NCBI RefSeq assembly: GCF_036785885.1
Contig: NC_092324.1
Coordinates: 33,593,001-33,657,000 of the forward strand
DNA: 64,000 bases
Direction of reading: 5' to 3'
Source: Coffea arabica
Taxonomy: Eukaryota > Streptophyta > Magnoliopsida > Gentianales > Rubiaceae
Shown here: piece after piece, positions 43,611 through 56,862 of the stretch
Layout of the letters: the number at the start of each line of letters is the position of its first letter
Numbering within the stretch: position 1 is the first letter of the stretch
Notes under the pieces: generated by a model
Told to the model about the DNA's origin: nothing
The model's database searches: none
The model's input: the letters and a program-made list of their open reading frames with translations, nothing else
Position numbers and translations under genes: made by a program

Positions 43611-44349
43611 GTGCATATTGTGTTGGGCAAAAATAAATGCACTAAAGTAGCATTCATGAGAAAAGTTTTAAATAATACTAGCAAAACCAATGTTTTAAAT
43701 AGAGATGTCAAAATGGGTAACTTGGAGGGATTTAAATGGGTTATAATTGGATAATGGGTATAATTAGGTCAATTTATTTATACCCATTTATTTAAATGGG
43801 TAAATAAATAGACATATATATATACCCATTTAATAAATGGGTATGAATATACCTAATTACCCATTTATGAGTCACTTAAAATTCTACTTATTTTTTCGCA
43901 TGTTGTTTGACAAGAAATAATGGTATTTTATTATTATTAAATTAGTAAGAAATTCAAATTAATTTGCTTAACACTCACTAAAAATTGAGTTTAAATGTAT
44001 AATTATTTTTAATTAAATGGTTATAAATGGGTGAACCGAATAAACCCACTATCCACTAATTAAATGAGTTTAATAAGGTACCCATTTAGACTCACTCAAA
44101 ATTAATGGGCAGGTTTGGGCTGGTTATTGGTGGTCGGATTTCGGCGAATTAACATAATTGGGTTGTGATTGACAATTTTGGTTTTGAAGACCAGATGTCG
44201 ATGTCACCATAATACATCAGTTGTAAGATGTTATTTTCCAGTTTCGTACTATAAGCGTGAGTCCTAAGCATATAGATCATCAATGGAGGTATTACTGCAG
44301 GTAGCAATTATGGAGAGGCAATATAGTAGATGCAAGTACTCCCACAGTT
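43611..44349. other. Spacer with hAT-like repeat, no gene
   Basis: AT-rich. About 43690-44120 is built of AAATGGGTA/TACCCATTT inverted blocks like those at 11101-11340. Unit A has a shorter version near 15780-15870. No gene is seen. Confidence 0.45.
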
Positions 44350-44566
44350 AACCACCAGCTCTTGGGCTGGTGGCCACCACCAAACCCTTAAGGCTTTGGT
44401 GCCTCCCACCATTATGCCACTCTTGTGGCTTGCTTCAAATCCAGACGGGTGTGTGGTGCACCCGTCTGGTCCGGTGGTGGTTCTGTCCCCATCGGTCCCC
44501 ATAGGCTCAGTTGAGCCTCCCCGTAGATAAAGTAGGGGTAAGGTTGACAATTGACAAAAAAAAAAA
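44350..44566 (+). mobile_element. SINE, unit B only
   Basis: A 217-bp insertion ending in a poly(A) run. It is flanked by a 16-bp duplication AAGTACTCCCACAGTT (44334-44349 and 44567-44582). Unit A near 15966-15982 has the single unfilled site. The 5' part is rich in GGCTGGTGGCCACC-like sequence. The long duplication plus tail fits LINE-mediated retroposition. I did not find convincing A and B boxes. Confidence 0.8.
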
Positions 44567-44582
44567 AAGTACTCCCACAGTT

Positions 44583-46389
44583 TGCATAAGGGAGCAAAAA
44601 TTTTTGTTTTTGCCGATTTTCTTTCTTTCCCAATTTTCAACACATTCAGACGGCACATAAGAAAGAAATTGCAACAACACTACTTTTGCGAGAGACAAAT
44701 GAATAAGCTATTAGTTAGCCACCACCACAAGCTCATGAAATAATTGATCATAGCTATTAGTTTTAGCATTAGACTCATTTTTTTCTTTTTATCTTCGCCC
44801 AAATGCTGTCTAATACTAACCCATACTCAAAATACCAGAGTAACTGAAAGAGAAGTCATGCAAATTATAAAAGTCACAGCACTAACATGCAACAACTACT
44901 GAGCAGAGAAGAGAAAGACAAAACCCAAAGTTCTTTTTCCTTTTGTTTTTGCTAAAAGGAAAGGGCAAGCTATATTCCTTCAGTCTACATTACTTCAAAT
45001 GGTCCATGAATAAGGATATAGATAAGAAAACTAAGATAATGCTAAAGATATTTTTAGAAGCAATCCATTCAATACAAGCCAAAAATTTACTGGAAAAAGA
45101 TGATCACACACTCGAAACAGGAGATGCTTACTTTGCTTTTTGCTGACATTTCCAACATTTGAGCATCAAAACCCACAAAAAAAACAATATTGTTAAAAGA
45201 TGATTCTGAAAAAGAATGGCAAACTGAGAGGAAAAACTGAAAAGCAAATACTTACCAAAAAGACTTATCATAGAGATAAGCCTTCCTTTTCCTTTTTGCA
45301 GGGAAGCTAGGAAGCCATAGAAAGAGGTAGGATAGGGGAAGGAGGAGACAACTACTTTCTCATTCTTATTTAAAACAAAAAAAAAGAAAGAAAATAAACA
45401 TACAAAAGCTGCCATCAAGTCCCATCATTTTTCTCTAATCTAATAAAATCATTCTTTGTAAATGAATCAAGTGGTAGAGAAATTTTGCAAGTATAATTGT
45501 CCGCTTGGCACTGACACACAACTATAATCTAATTTCAAGGTTAAGATGTATTCACAGGCAAATGATCAAGCAGAAAGCAAGCAACTTTTGCAAAAATTAA
45601 TGGCTGACCTTAACACAGAAATACTCGAGCTACTTTCCCTTTTCAGTTGATTCTCCAGCCCTATAAAGCCATGTAGACGAACAAGAAATAGCTATCTTTG
45701 TCAGAGAATGGTTCTGCAGAAGGAAAAGGAATAGAAAAAGTAAAAATTTTGAAAACTAAATTCTTAACAAAGTAGCTGAAAATAGAGAGAAAGCCTCTAC
45801 TTGTGTTTTGTTTTTCTAGAGAAACCAGACAACAGGGTGGGAGGAATCTATATGTTTCCTCCCTGGATCTCTTATCCTTAAAATTATTCGTTAAGGGGAA
45901 AAATTCATTAAGAAATGATGATCAACTCCAATCTTCATCCCCAAATCACGTTCGCGATAATTAGTAAATAAAATAGCAAGCAAGAAGTTCACATACATAC
46001 CAAGTTTAAACCCAACCCAAAATCACTTAGTTGGCAGAAAACAAAATAATAACTAGAAAAAATGGCCTTATTGACATCTGGATGCCTTGGAACACTGGAG
46101 ACCACCACTGAAAGTTGCAGTTAATACTAAGAAACATCACCAATAGTTTATCATAAAAAGTAGAGAAAATTATAGACACATGAGGCTAAGAAACGGAAAT
46201 TTTGAATCTCCTCTAATACATAATACCAAAGATCTAGCACATTAATGATCCAGAGCAAGAAAAACTAACCTCCAGGCAAAATCCTTTCTAAAAGCTTTTC
46301 TCCTTCGGTAAGAAGCTCTGTTTCTATGTTTCTCCTCTTTTGTTTGGTCATATGTGAACCTCTATTTATACAGATACACTGGACAAAAT
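44583..46389. other. Spacer, no gene recognised (unit B)
   Basis: Near-identical to 15976-17947 of unit A. Both strands lack domains. Differences are mostly single bases and homopolymer lengths, which suggests a fairly recent duplication. Confidence 0.5.
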
Positions 46390-46784
46390 CGCAATGGATC
46401 TTCTATCCCACATCCGATGTTACTATATGTCCTATTTTTTATTATATTACTATTTCTCCCACATAAACATCATATTTTAGTTCTTTTTTATTTCCTTAAA
46501 ATTCAATAACTATTAATTGAGTAAAAGATAAATACAGTTGCTTCAAAAAAGCAATATATAATAGAAAATTAAAAAATACAGCAGAAAATTCATAAAAAAT
46601 CTCATTTTTTTATGCATTTTGGTTTTTTGAGTTTGTTAAATTTTGTGTATTACTCAATTAATAGTTATTAGATCTTAAGAAAATAAAAAAAAACTAAAAT
46701 GTGATGTTTATATAGGAGAAATAGCAATATAATAAAAAGTAGGACAGAGAGTGACACAGAGTGTGGGATAGAAGATCCATTGCG
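46390..46784. mobile_element. 395-bp MITE with 23-bp inverted ends
   Basis: Ends CGCAATGGATCTTCTATCCC and the reverse complement GGGATAGAAGATCCATTGCG, with a perfect 9-bp duplication GGACAAAAT (46381-46389 and 46785-46793). The unfilled site is in unit A at about 17939-17949. The core is AT-rich with inverted arms (AATAACTATTAATTGAGTAA and its reverse complement) and is non-coding. The 9-bp duplication suggests a Mutator-related MITE. Confidence 0.85.
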
Positions 46785-47305
46785 GGACAAAATGAAAAAA
46801 AGAAAAGATGCTAAGAATTTCTCAACAAACAGTAGGAAAGAAAGAGTGAAAGAACTGCTCATCAAATCAAATCCTGCAAACCAAAATTTTCAATGATGGG
46901 TTTTCTGCAAAAATCTGATGGTTACAACTCCAATAAGTCAAACGGCCAAACATTTTTTTGGGTAAAAAAATCCCTGAGTTTTGGATAATACCTAATCTCT
47001 GTACAATCATGTGGGTTTCATCCCCGCAAATACAATCACGAAGGCCCTATTTGGTTCTAGGAAACCAGTGAGGAAAGTAAAGCGAGCAAATGGAAGGTAA
47101 TTTCCTTGTGAAAACCTATTCCTTTCTCTTGTTTGGTAAACAAAATAAAGTAGTAGGGAAATGAAAAAAAATTCCACAGAAATTCTTTTCTTTGAATCAT
47201 GGATTTTGTGAAAGAAATGGGATTGGAAAACATAAAAAGAAAAGAAAATTCATCTTAAATCAATCATAATCAATTTTGTTGAACCTGCACTTGGATGAAC
47301 GATGA

Positions 47306-48189
47306 TTTTTTTTTTTCAAAACGATAGAAATTGAGCAAGGGCTCCTATCTTTACAAAAGTGCATTTAGCACTATGGAGTGGTGTAGTTCCATTCCATGTC
47401 ACAAAAATTCAAAAGAGCAATTTTGCTCAAACTGTAGCATAGGCTATCAGTATCCTCATTCAAACTCACAAAAGAGCACTTTCGAAACCATAAGGTCATT
47501 TTCTGGATATCCTCCATAATAGTAGCTATCTCTATGCTACCACCTTTCCCGGTTTGAAATTGGTTCATCATCTTCTTGTTCTCAAACCGTATATTGATTT
47601 TCTCCCATCCTTTCCATGCTGCCTTGATCATGCATAATCTCACTATCTCTGCCATGTCTTGGTCTTTGTTTCTTGTCTGTCTCTCTCTTAATGACCAAGC
47701 TACCATCCCTTGGTTTGCAGCATTCAGTGTTGTGATGCCAATACCAAAAGATTTGGCTTCCTTCTGGTGTTGGACTGCAAGCTTCAGAATTACAGTCTCA
47801 GCATCTATTTGTTCCATTTGTTCATTTCTAGATTGCCTTCTTGTTTCTACTGTGCTCTTTCTTTGTTTGTGTTGATTTGCTTCCATGTGTTCCTTCCATT
47901 CCTCAGTTGCTTTTTCACTCACTTTAAACTGCTCCTGTTGTGAGGAGTTGAAAATTCTTGCGTTTCTTGCTTTCCAAATCTGCCATAGCACATGAACTGT
48001 TAAGGTTATATGGTCTTCACCTTCATTCCTAGTTCTTGCATTCATCATCATATTCCACCATTGTTTAAAGCATCCAGATTGGTCTTGTAATCCATCCCAT
48101 TGTACCAAAGCAAATTTCCAGATTTCCTTTGCTTTCTTGCATTGCAATAGTACGTGCTCAATTGTCTCCACACTCTCTCCACACCCGAA
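47306..48189 (-). mobile_element. 5'-truncated LINE with zf-RVT and RNase H-like region
   Basis: Minus-strand insertion with its poly(A) seen as a T-run at 47306-47316. It is flanked by a duplication GATGAACGATGA (47294-47305 and 48190-48201). One open frame of 266 codons (48171-47371) starts in the zf-RVT zinc-binding region (CGESVETIEHVLLQCKKAKE) and continues into an RNase H-like C-terminal part (WQIWKARNARIFN, AETVILKLAV). Reverse transcriptase is absent through 5' truncation. Unit A has the unfilled site near 18450-18463. The open frame suggests a recent insertion. Confidence 0.85.
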
Positions 48190-48201
48190 GATGAACGATG
48201 A

Positions 48202-49249
48202 TTCTCACTCTCAAACTTGCCTAACAATTGTATTGTACTTTAATTAAAGTGGAAAACCATGGTTAAGTTCTAAATGGTGGACAACATTGACAATTCATTT
48301 GATTCTATAAACAATTCTATTGTGACTAAGCTAGTAAGAGAATTTTATTGTTATAAAACTAAGTTCAAAAGCAAGTTTGAATCCCCAAAAGTCCATAAAA
48401 TTGAAACGAGTAATGTATTCATAAAACTGAAAAACAACCAATATTTTAATGCAAAGAATTCAAAAGAAATAAAAAAAATTGTAAAATTCACCTAAAAAAA
48501 TAGCTCTCTTTATTCCTAAAAAAAGGCCTAATAATCTAAAATTACATCAAAATCCACTACCTCATATATTTATGGTAAAATATCAACCAAATAATGGTTT
48601 ATTTGCTTTTTGGAGAAACAAAAGAATGAAAAGTAAACTTTGTAGTTGCAACTACTACATACAAGGCAGTCTATAGGAACTACTTCAAAGTTAAAAGGTT
48701 GAAAAAAGATAAAGGGTACAACCTTTCTATGCATAATAGTAATGTTTTTTATTGCTGAGTCATTTGCTATTGCAGATCTATAACCATATCCTAGTCTAAA
48801 GCAGCAAGGCCACAAAAGGCATTTTATTAATACATTGGCTGCTCATTTATGCCTCTAACATTTAAACTGATACATTCTGTCATTATGGCATGGGAGTACA
48901 CTTCAGAGCCTCTATCTGCGACTAGTATATCTTCGTAGCACATTCGATTATCCTAGGACAGAAGATTCTACCAAGGGAAAAGAACCATGTCTTCCATTAT
49001 GATTCTGTCACATACATATCTTCTTGGAACATTGCTTCACTTTCAATTTTTTACACATGCTCTAGAAACTCATCATTGGCATTTGATCAACAATAGCATG
49101 TACAACCACATTTTAACAAAGAAATCTCATTTTGCAGTAACATTGCTGAATTTTTGTTGAAACTCAAATACCTTACACTAGCCATGTCGAAATTACATAA
49201 AATGAGATTGAGTCAAGGCAAATTCAGGAGTCCACTGGCTAGAATTCAA
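48202..49249. other. Harbinger interior, no gene recognised
   Basis: Matches 18464-19515 of unit A closely. Short frames on both strands lack domains. Confidence 0.5.
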
Positions 49250-50946
49250 TGACAGGTGCCGAACCTGTGCAATAATAAATATTAAAAAGTCCTAATTACC
49301 ACCACAATTAATTATAGAACAAATCCAAGTATTGGAGCAGGGACCCTAGGTGTGCAATGGGTTACTTGATTCACCCTGTTCCCGAAGAGTTTGCTTGATC
49401 CGATATACCAGATTTGTCTATAAAAATATTAATTTTGCGTACAATGGCAAGTAGGGTGGAGTCCACAGGGAGCAGGTAGGAAATTATTTCTTTCCAAGTC
49501 AATAGAATGAAATCGGGGGATAATTAACGGGATGAAAATAAAAATGAAATAAATAAAATTCAAGAGCTAACTCAACAAGTACAGTTTCCTAAAAATAGCA
49601 ATTAATAAAATTCTACCCAAAGGATCAACTACTCAGGCACGGTCCAATTAAATGATCATCGATGCATAGATATTTCATCTACTCATCACTAGGTTGGTTA
49701 TAATTATCAACAAACTCTGACAACCAGTTCTTCCTTACTTTTTCGACGGTCAAGGTACGACCATTAACCGCTTCTCTAACCAGATAACAACCCTAAGTAC
49801 GACTGTAGGAATTTAATTACCCAATTGCATTAAAGCTAGAAGAACCCAACCCTAACCAATAAACACGCTAAGAGGGTTTATTTAAATTAGATCTTGCGTT
49901 TCCCCAACATAAAACCAATTATGGTGGTTGCCACTAGTCGTCAACTAAATGAACAATTACGGATTCAATTTAATTAACGTGGCAGTAGGCTATTATATTA
50001 AATTAAATATCCGGCCGTTAATACCCAATTAATACAATACCCATGAACAATTAATTCAGGACACACATGAATAGTAACGAATTGAAAGAAATAATAAAGA
50101 TTCGGTTAGATCTCACAGATGTTATGGACCGCGCCCTCGCGTCGACCTTTGGATAGAGAAGAAAATTAGCCGCTCCTCATCATGTCAATCCCGCGTAATT
50201 TAATTGAATTCATTCAATTATTTGCCGAAGAATTGGGGAAGGGGAATTAATTGCAGTAACAATAGAGAAGGCCCTGCCTTCGCCTTTGTTTTGGAGCCGC
50301 GAGTGCAAGAACAAAAACTAATGAAAATTGTTTAGAGCCAAAGTCGAGCGAAAGGAGTCTCGTTCATACAAAGCCCAAAAAGCAATGGAGAAATCTTCCT
50401 CTTCTGACCGATAGGCAAAGGGAAATTGAAGCTTAGCTAATTGATTAGACATCAATCCCACTTTTTCTAATTGCGGCTAAAGAGAAAAGACCAAAAGCGT
50501 CTGACAAAAAGGAGAAAAAGAAAACTAAAACTAATGTCTTCGTGAACAGGGAAGAAACTCCCAAAAAAGAACTCTCCCAATCCGCGTGTAAATTGCCCTT
50601 TTTGTAGTGCGCCGCCAGGAGAAAAGAAAGGAAACGTTTTGTGCAAAGCTTCCTCTTTTGGGGCTTTAATCCTATGCTCCGAGCTCACGTGGACCCGATT
50701 CATTAGTTAGTCTTACTGCCAGAGATCGCAGGTCCGGCTTTTCGGCAACATCTACCTTTTCTGGCGTGGGCACGCCCTGAGATGAAGGGTCTTCTGGAAA
50801 TTTGCCTCAAGAGACTACTTTTGACGCCAATCACCTATAATTCATACAAATATGAAATATGAGTAAAACCTCAATACTTAGCACAGTAAGTAGCCAAAGT
50901 TAGGACAAAATAAAAGTGCAAAATGTGCCAAATAACCGCTCTATCA
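49250..50946. mobile_element. Solo LTR, probably Ty3/Gypsy (Tat/Ogre-like)
   Basis: Fossil. A 1697-bp insertion starting TGACAGGTGCC and ending CTCTATCA, flanked by a perfect 5-bp duplication TTCAA (49245-49249 and 50947-50951). No internal gag or pol is present, so it fits a solo LTR left by recombination between LTRs. The unfilled site is in unit A near 19514-19520. The family guess rests on LTR size and its TGACAGGTGCCGAACCTGTG end. Confidence 0.75.
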
Positions 50947-50951
50947 TTCAA

Positions 50952-52026
50952 CCATGAATATCTTATAGAAATCCAACCTGCAATACCATTATAAACAATA
51001 AATAATTGTCAGTTTGGTTATTTAAAATCACAAATATCTTAACTTTATTGATGTCATGAGTTAGTTAGAGGTTTCACGAATTTCACATACCATTCCTTGT
51101 AGATTACACAATATGATGACATATCACATATGGTTGGTTCCTACTTTTGGGCTAAACTGAGGAAGGTCAGTTCTTTTCTATATCTTAGTCATAATGACAA
51201 ATATCTCCCTAAGGTTAAACTGCTAATTTATAATATTCTAACAGGATTCTGATCATCCCCGTTTTACTCCTGATGGCCATGTATTATTAAGAATCTTTAA
51301 CTTGCTTGCAAGGTTGTAATTCAGAAAATTCAAAGAATATATCGATTAGATGTTGGTAAGATGAAGACTAGCTATGACTTGAGTGCTTATTTGTCGGTAA
51401 CCTAAGTTAGTTTGAACAGATACAGAACCAATGCACGTATCATTTAATAGAAATAAAAATCAATGCAGGCCCATATACAAATTCCTAATTCCATGAATCA
51501 GGAATACTATACATACCAATCTACATTACGGGTATAGGCACGAAAATCATCACCATCAAACTGTTTGAGAGATTGAATAGTTTGGAATGGTACTAACATA
51601 GTCTACTCGCAACACCAATGACAAAACATTTTTGAAAAAATCAGTTAACCTTAATACAAACGTATAATAGTTATAAAATCTCCTGAATGAACAGAAAAAA
51701 CAGTTTCTATGCGAATCGAAACAGAAGAAAAGCGACAGAATTAAAAGGAAAAAGGGCTAAAAGTCTTCAAGGGAGCAAACCTATGCCAAAATAGAGAAAT
51801 TTGTATTGATTTTGCACTTCCTCAAAGCCATTCATCAGCCTCGCTCTAAAATTGGCAACGATGACTGCCGAAAACTATGTTGGAGAAGATTTAATTTGAC
51901 CCAATTTCTCTTATAACCCAGTTTGGATCCACATTTGGTCCGGCCCTTTGATGTTTTTACCTAAATCAAGTCCGCTATGTTGACCCCTGTTTTCAGTGAT
52001 TTCTTCCATTTCCTTGTATTTTCATA
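50952..52026. other. Harbinger interior, no gene recognised
   Basis: Matches about 19521-20610 of unit A. It carries the unit B version of the possible short exon discussed in the findings (about 51510-51605). Confidence 0.45.
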
Positions 52027-55000
52027 AGATTCTATCTATTGACTACATGCAGGACTTTGTTTGATGTAGGTTCCTTTTTCTGGTGTAACTCTCTTATTTT
52101 TATGCTCCTGTACATGTATATATTGGGCCACCATGAATGATACCAGGCGTAATTCTCTTTGCAACACCTCTCTGTTACAACTTCATCATGGTATCAAATC
52201 ATTATCGGGCTCTTTAAACTTTTGGTCACACTCCTTCATCTCAAGCAAATTCTTCCTCTCCTTTACTTTTCAATGGCTTCAGAAAATACTCAATCAAAAT
52301 CCTTAACTCAAGTTGTTATTCCAAATACTCAAGAACCCACAAATTCCTTAACCATGATCACCATCCACAACTCAATTAAACTTATCCCCACCAACTATTT
52401 GTCATGGAAAACACAAATGGAAGCAATTCTTATTAGATATGATCCGCAGAAATTCATTGATGGATCCTATCCTCCTTCTCCTCCCACTATCACTACTAAT
52501 GATATAGTTTCATCCAATCCAGCATACCAAATTGGCTACGTCAGGACAAGTTATTGCTTGGTGCACTCGTAGGCACTCTTTCACCTACTCTTATCCCCCT
52601 TATCACTCAATCCAAATCCTCTCATGAAGCGTAGTAGATTCTAGCCAATACATATGCTCGCCCATCCCGTGGTCATAGCAAGCAACTCAAAGACAAACTA
52701 AACATATCACCAAAGGCATTCAATCCATCACAGAATATATGCAATCTATCAAAACCCAAGCTAATGAACTTGCTGCACTTGGGAAGCCACTTGATCATGA
52801 AGATTCGATTGAAAAAGTGCTAGATGGACTTGATGAAAACTATCAGTCCATTATTGATGCTATCAATGTCGAGACTCCACTATTTCATTCGATGAACTTC
52901 ATGAAAAACGCATAAATAAGGAGCTGTCTTTGCGTAGTCTGTCAAGCTCATCACTACCAGCATCCACTCATGCTACCATAGTTCGTTCCACCCCGTGGCC
53001 TATTAACAAACGACCTTCATGGTTAGCTAACAATCAGCCTTCTCAACTTCCTATAACTATACCTGCCTAGTCTTGAGGCACAACAAATTCTCGGACCAGC
53101 CGTGCTACTCGTCCATTTCTTGGCCAATGCCAGTGCTGCAGTACCCAAGGCCATGTTGTCTCCCGCTACCCTATTTATCACCAACAGTTTCCTCATGCAC
53201 AACCACATCCTCGTCACACTGCTTCATCCTTCTCTTTCATATCTCCTCCTTGGCGGGCACAAGCACATATGGCAACCAATCCCACATCCGACACTCTTAA
53301 CATCCCGTGGTTGCTTGACAGTAGAGCCACTCATCACGTCACCACTGACCTTTGCAATCTCGCTCTCCATAGTCCTTATCATGGAACTGATGAAATTATG
53401 ATCAGAGATGGCTCTGGACTTCCCACATCTCATACGGGTTCCATTTCTTTCAACACTCCCTCTTCCTCCTTTACTCTCTCTAATGTCTTATGCATTCCAA
53501 CCATGAAACACAACTTAATTTCTATTTCCCAATTCTGCAAATCCAACAATACTTCCATTGAATTCTTACCCTCTTCCTTTTGTGTGAAGGATCGTCACAC
53601 GAGGGCACTCCTTTTGCAAGGCCAGACTAGGAATGGGGTCTATGAATAGCCGACCTCTATTTTGAAGTTACCATTACTTGCCTTTTCTAGTGTCAAGACT
53701 TCCTTGCCTGCATGGCATCATCGGCTCGGCCATCCATCTTTGTCAATGTTCAAGCATATTTTATCAATGTTTAATTTGGATGTCTTCTTTCCATCTGATC
53801 TCAATTTTAATTGTAATTCCTATCAGTGCAATAAAAGTCATAAATTACTGTTCTTCTCTTCTTCACTCTCTACTTCCTCACCTCTTGAAGTTGTATTCAC
53901 TAACATTTGGACATCACCCATTCATTCATTTTGTCAATAAATCCAAATATTACATCATATTTGTTGATCACTTCACCAAATATATCTGGTTGTATCCCTC
54001 AAAACAAAAATCTGATATGCATGATGTCTTTATTAGATTTAAGGCCCTCATTGAAAAATTCTTTGCTCAACTGGTCATAACTCTTTACTCAGACAATAAG
54101 GGAGGCATATCAAGCACTTTCTTCATTTTTAACCATAAATGGGGTGTCTCGACTTACAACTCCACCTCACACACCTGAACAAAATGGGTACTTAGAACGA
54201 CGTCATTGCCATATTGTCAAAACATGTCTCTCTCTTTTTTCTCATGCATCTATGCCTCTTTCATATAGGCCATTTGCCTTTTCCACAATAGTCTATCTCA
54301 TCAATCGCCTTGCTACACCTACTTTAAATAACATCTCCCCATTTCTTAAACTCTTTAACACTTCTCTTAACTACACTAAACTTTGCAGTTTTGGATGTCT
54401 TTGCTATCCTTAACTTCGACCATAAACCTCCCAAAAACTTGAGTCACGATTTGTTCCATGTGCCGTTGTGGGGTATCCTCCCACTCAAAGTGCCTATCTC
54501 TGTCTTTGACACATTCACTCATTGTATATATACTATTCGTCATGTGCATTTTGTTGAGACTATTTTATCCTTTGCATCATCTCACTCTTCCCTACCTCGT
54601 GGCTCTTCCTCGACCATATCCGAGTGGTGCTCTATAACACTATCCATTGGTAACTCTGTTTCCTCTTCAGGACTAGATCCTCGGATTAACACTTCTACCA
54701 CACCTCTACCTAACTCAACAATCAAAATTTCTTTCATCAGCACCACATCTCTTACACAACCCATTCCCTCTTTACCAGCTATCCATCCATCCTCCTCCCG
54801 TGTCATAGTTACCCGTTCCAAACATAATATTCATAAATCAGTTCAAAAACTTAATCTCTTAGCTGAACGCCAATCCACCACTATCACTCAAGCTTTGAAG
54901 GAACCTAAGTGGGAATAGGCTATGTCTACGGAATTTGATGCTCTACCTTGTAATGGAACATAGCAACTCATCCCATCCCATCCTGCTCAAAGTGTGGTTG

Positions 55001-56631
55001 GCTACAAATGGATTTTTCGCACTAAATATAAACCTAATGATTCTATGGACAGGTACAAAGTTCGGTTGGTCGCCAAAGGCTTTCACCAATGTCCTGGTGT
55101 TGACTACTTTGAAACCTTTAGTCTTGTCATTAAGCCAACTACTGTTCATCTAGTTCTTAGTCTTGCGATTAGCCAAGGATGGTTGCTCAAACAACTTGAT
55201 GTCAACAATGCCTTCCTTCAAGGCACTCTCATAGAGGATGTGTTCATGTCTCAATCTCCAGGCTTCATTGATCGTGATCATCCTCATCATGTTTGCAAGC
55301 TACGCAAGGCCATATATGGTCTTAAACAGGTACCCTGTGCCTGGTATCATGAGCTGTGCACCTTTCTTCTATCCTTTGGCTTTACTAACTCTGCAGCTGA
55401 TAACTCCTTGTTCATCTTCTCCAATCATGGAATTGTCCTTTATCTTCTGGTCTATGTTGATGACATCATTATCACTGGGAATAACACTCAGGCTGCACAA
55501 ATTTTTATTGAGCAGCCGTCTTAACGTTTCTCTCTCAAGGACCTCGATCCCTTAACATACCTCATTGGCCTTCAAGTTATGTCTCATTCAGGTGGTCTCT
55601 TCCTCAGTCAACGTAAATACATTTTTTATCTACTCCACCTCACTCATATGAACGAAGCAAAGCCTGCCTCTACACCTATGGGCAAAAACACCTATGGCAA
55701 CAAGTTTGCCCCTTACTCTACACTCTATAACTATCCTATCTGATCCTACCGAGTATCGCAAAGTTATTGGCAGTCTTCAATATCTCTCTCTCACTCACCT
55801 AGACATTGCTTATACGGTGAACAAGCTCTCTCAATTTCTACACCAACCAACAACTGATCACTGGACTACTCTCAAACTTCTTTTTTGGTATCTATGGGCC
55901 ACCTTGGACCACAACATCACACTTTGTTGCGCTTTTTCACTTGCACTACATGGCTTCTCTGATGCTGACTGGGCAAGTAACAAAGATGACTTCACCTCTA
56001 TAAGTGCCTATATCATTTATCTCGGTCATAATCCTATCTCTTGGAGCTTCAAGAATCAACGAACTGTAGTGCGCTCCTCCACTTAGGCATAATACTGATC
56101 AGTGGCCTCTACTGCTGGCGAACTTCATTGGATTTGCTCTCTACTTAGCGAACTCGGTGTCAATCTTCTGCAACAACTAGTCATTTTTTGTGATAATGTT
56201 GGTGCCATGACTCTATGTTCCAATCCGATCTTTCACTCATGCATGAAACAAGTGGCCATTGACTATCATTTCATTCGAGATAAAGTTCAATATGGTCTGC
56301 AACGTGTGTCCCACATCTCTGTCTCTGATCAACTAGCTGATGTTCTCACCAAACCTCTTGCTCACTCTCAATTTGATTTAATGAAGTTCAAGATAGGACT
56401 TGCTTCACCGCCATCCATCTTGCGGGGACATGATAAGAATAATCAACTAACTGATAAAAGATAGAAGATATGATTCTATCTGTTGACTCCATATAGGACT
56501 TTGTTTGATGTAGGTTCCTTTTTCTGGTGTAACTCTCTTATTTTTATGCTCTTGTACATGTATATATTGGGCCATCATGAATGATACCAGGTGCAATTCT
56601 CTCTGCAACACCTCTTTATACAACTTCATCA
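52027..56631 (+). mobile_element. Ty1/Copia LTR retrotransposon, broken
   Basis: Fossil. Short LTRs of about 161 bp lie at 52027-52188 and 56471-56631, with a primer-binding-like TGGTATCAAATC after the left one and a purine tract before the right one. Parts follow Copia order: gag from about 52273, protease (about 53305), GAG-pre-integrase and integrase (about 53700-54200), reverse transcriptase (about 54990-55500) and RNase H (about 55950-56400). It carries roughly ten or more breaks and cannot be active. The two LTRs differ at around a dozen sites by eye, so it is fairly old. No matching target duplication was found; the flank shows a small loss relative to unit A. It is absent from unit A. 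Confidence 0.9.
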
Positions 56632-56862
56632 TGATGAACCGTAATTTGCTCGCTACTTTCCTGGAATTGCTTTCCTTTGTGGTTCCTTTTATAGAACCAA
56701 ACAGGGCCTAAGTAAAGCAAGAATTCTAAAGTAGAAATGAGAAGCAAATTTCTCGAATTGTCAGCCAAAAAGGAGGAAGACCTCTTTGCCTCTTTTCATT
56801 TCTTTTATTTTCTTTGTATGGGAGAGAGAAGAGAAAAGCTAACCATATACACAAAAATGTCT

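Larger units (their letters stand above)
47043..56708. mobile_element. PIF/Harbinger-type element, unit B, with nested insertions
   Basis: Counterpart of 18197-20713: GGCCCTATTTGGTTCT at the left, AACCAAACAGGGCC at the right, TAA after the right end and GAA before the left end. It is enlarged by a LINE (47306-48189), a solo LTR (49250-50946) and a Copia element (52027-56631). No transposase is recognised. Confidence 0.7.

Noticed and set aside
53023-53433. Minus-strand frames over the Copia element as host genes
   Set aside because: They are shadows of the retroelement's coding strand.
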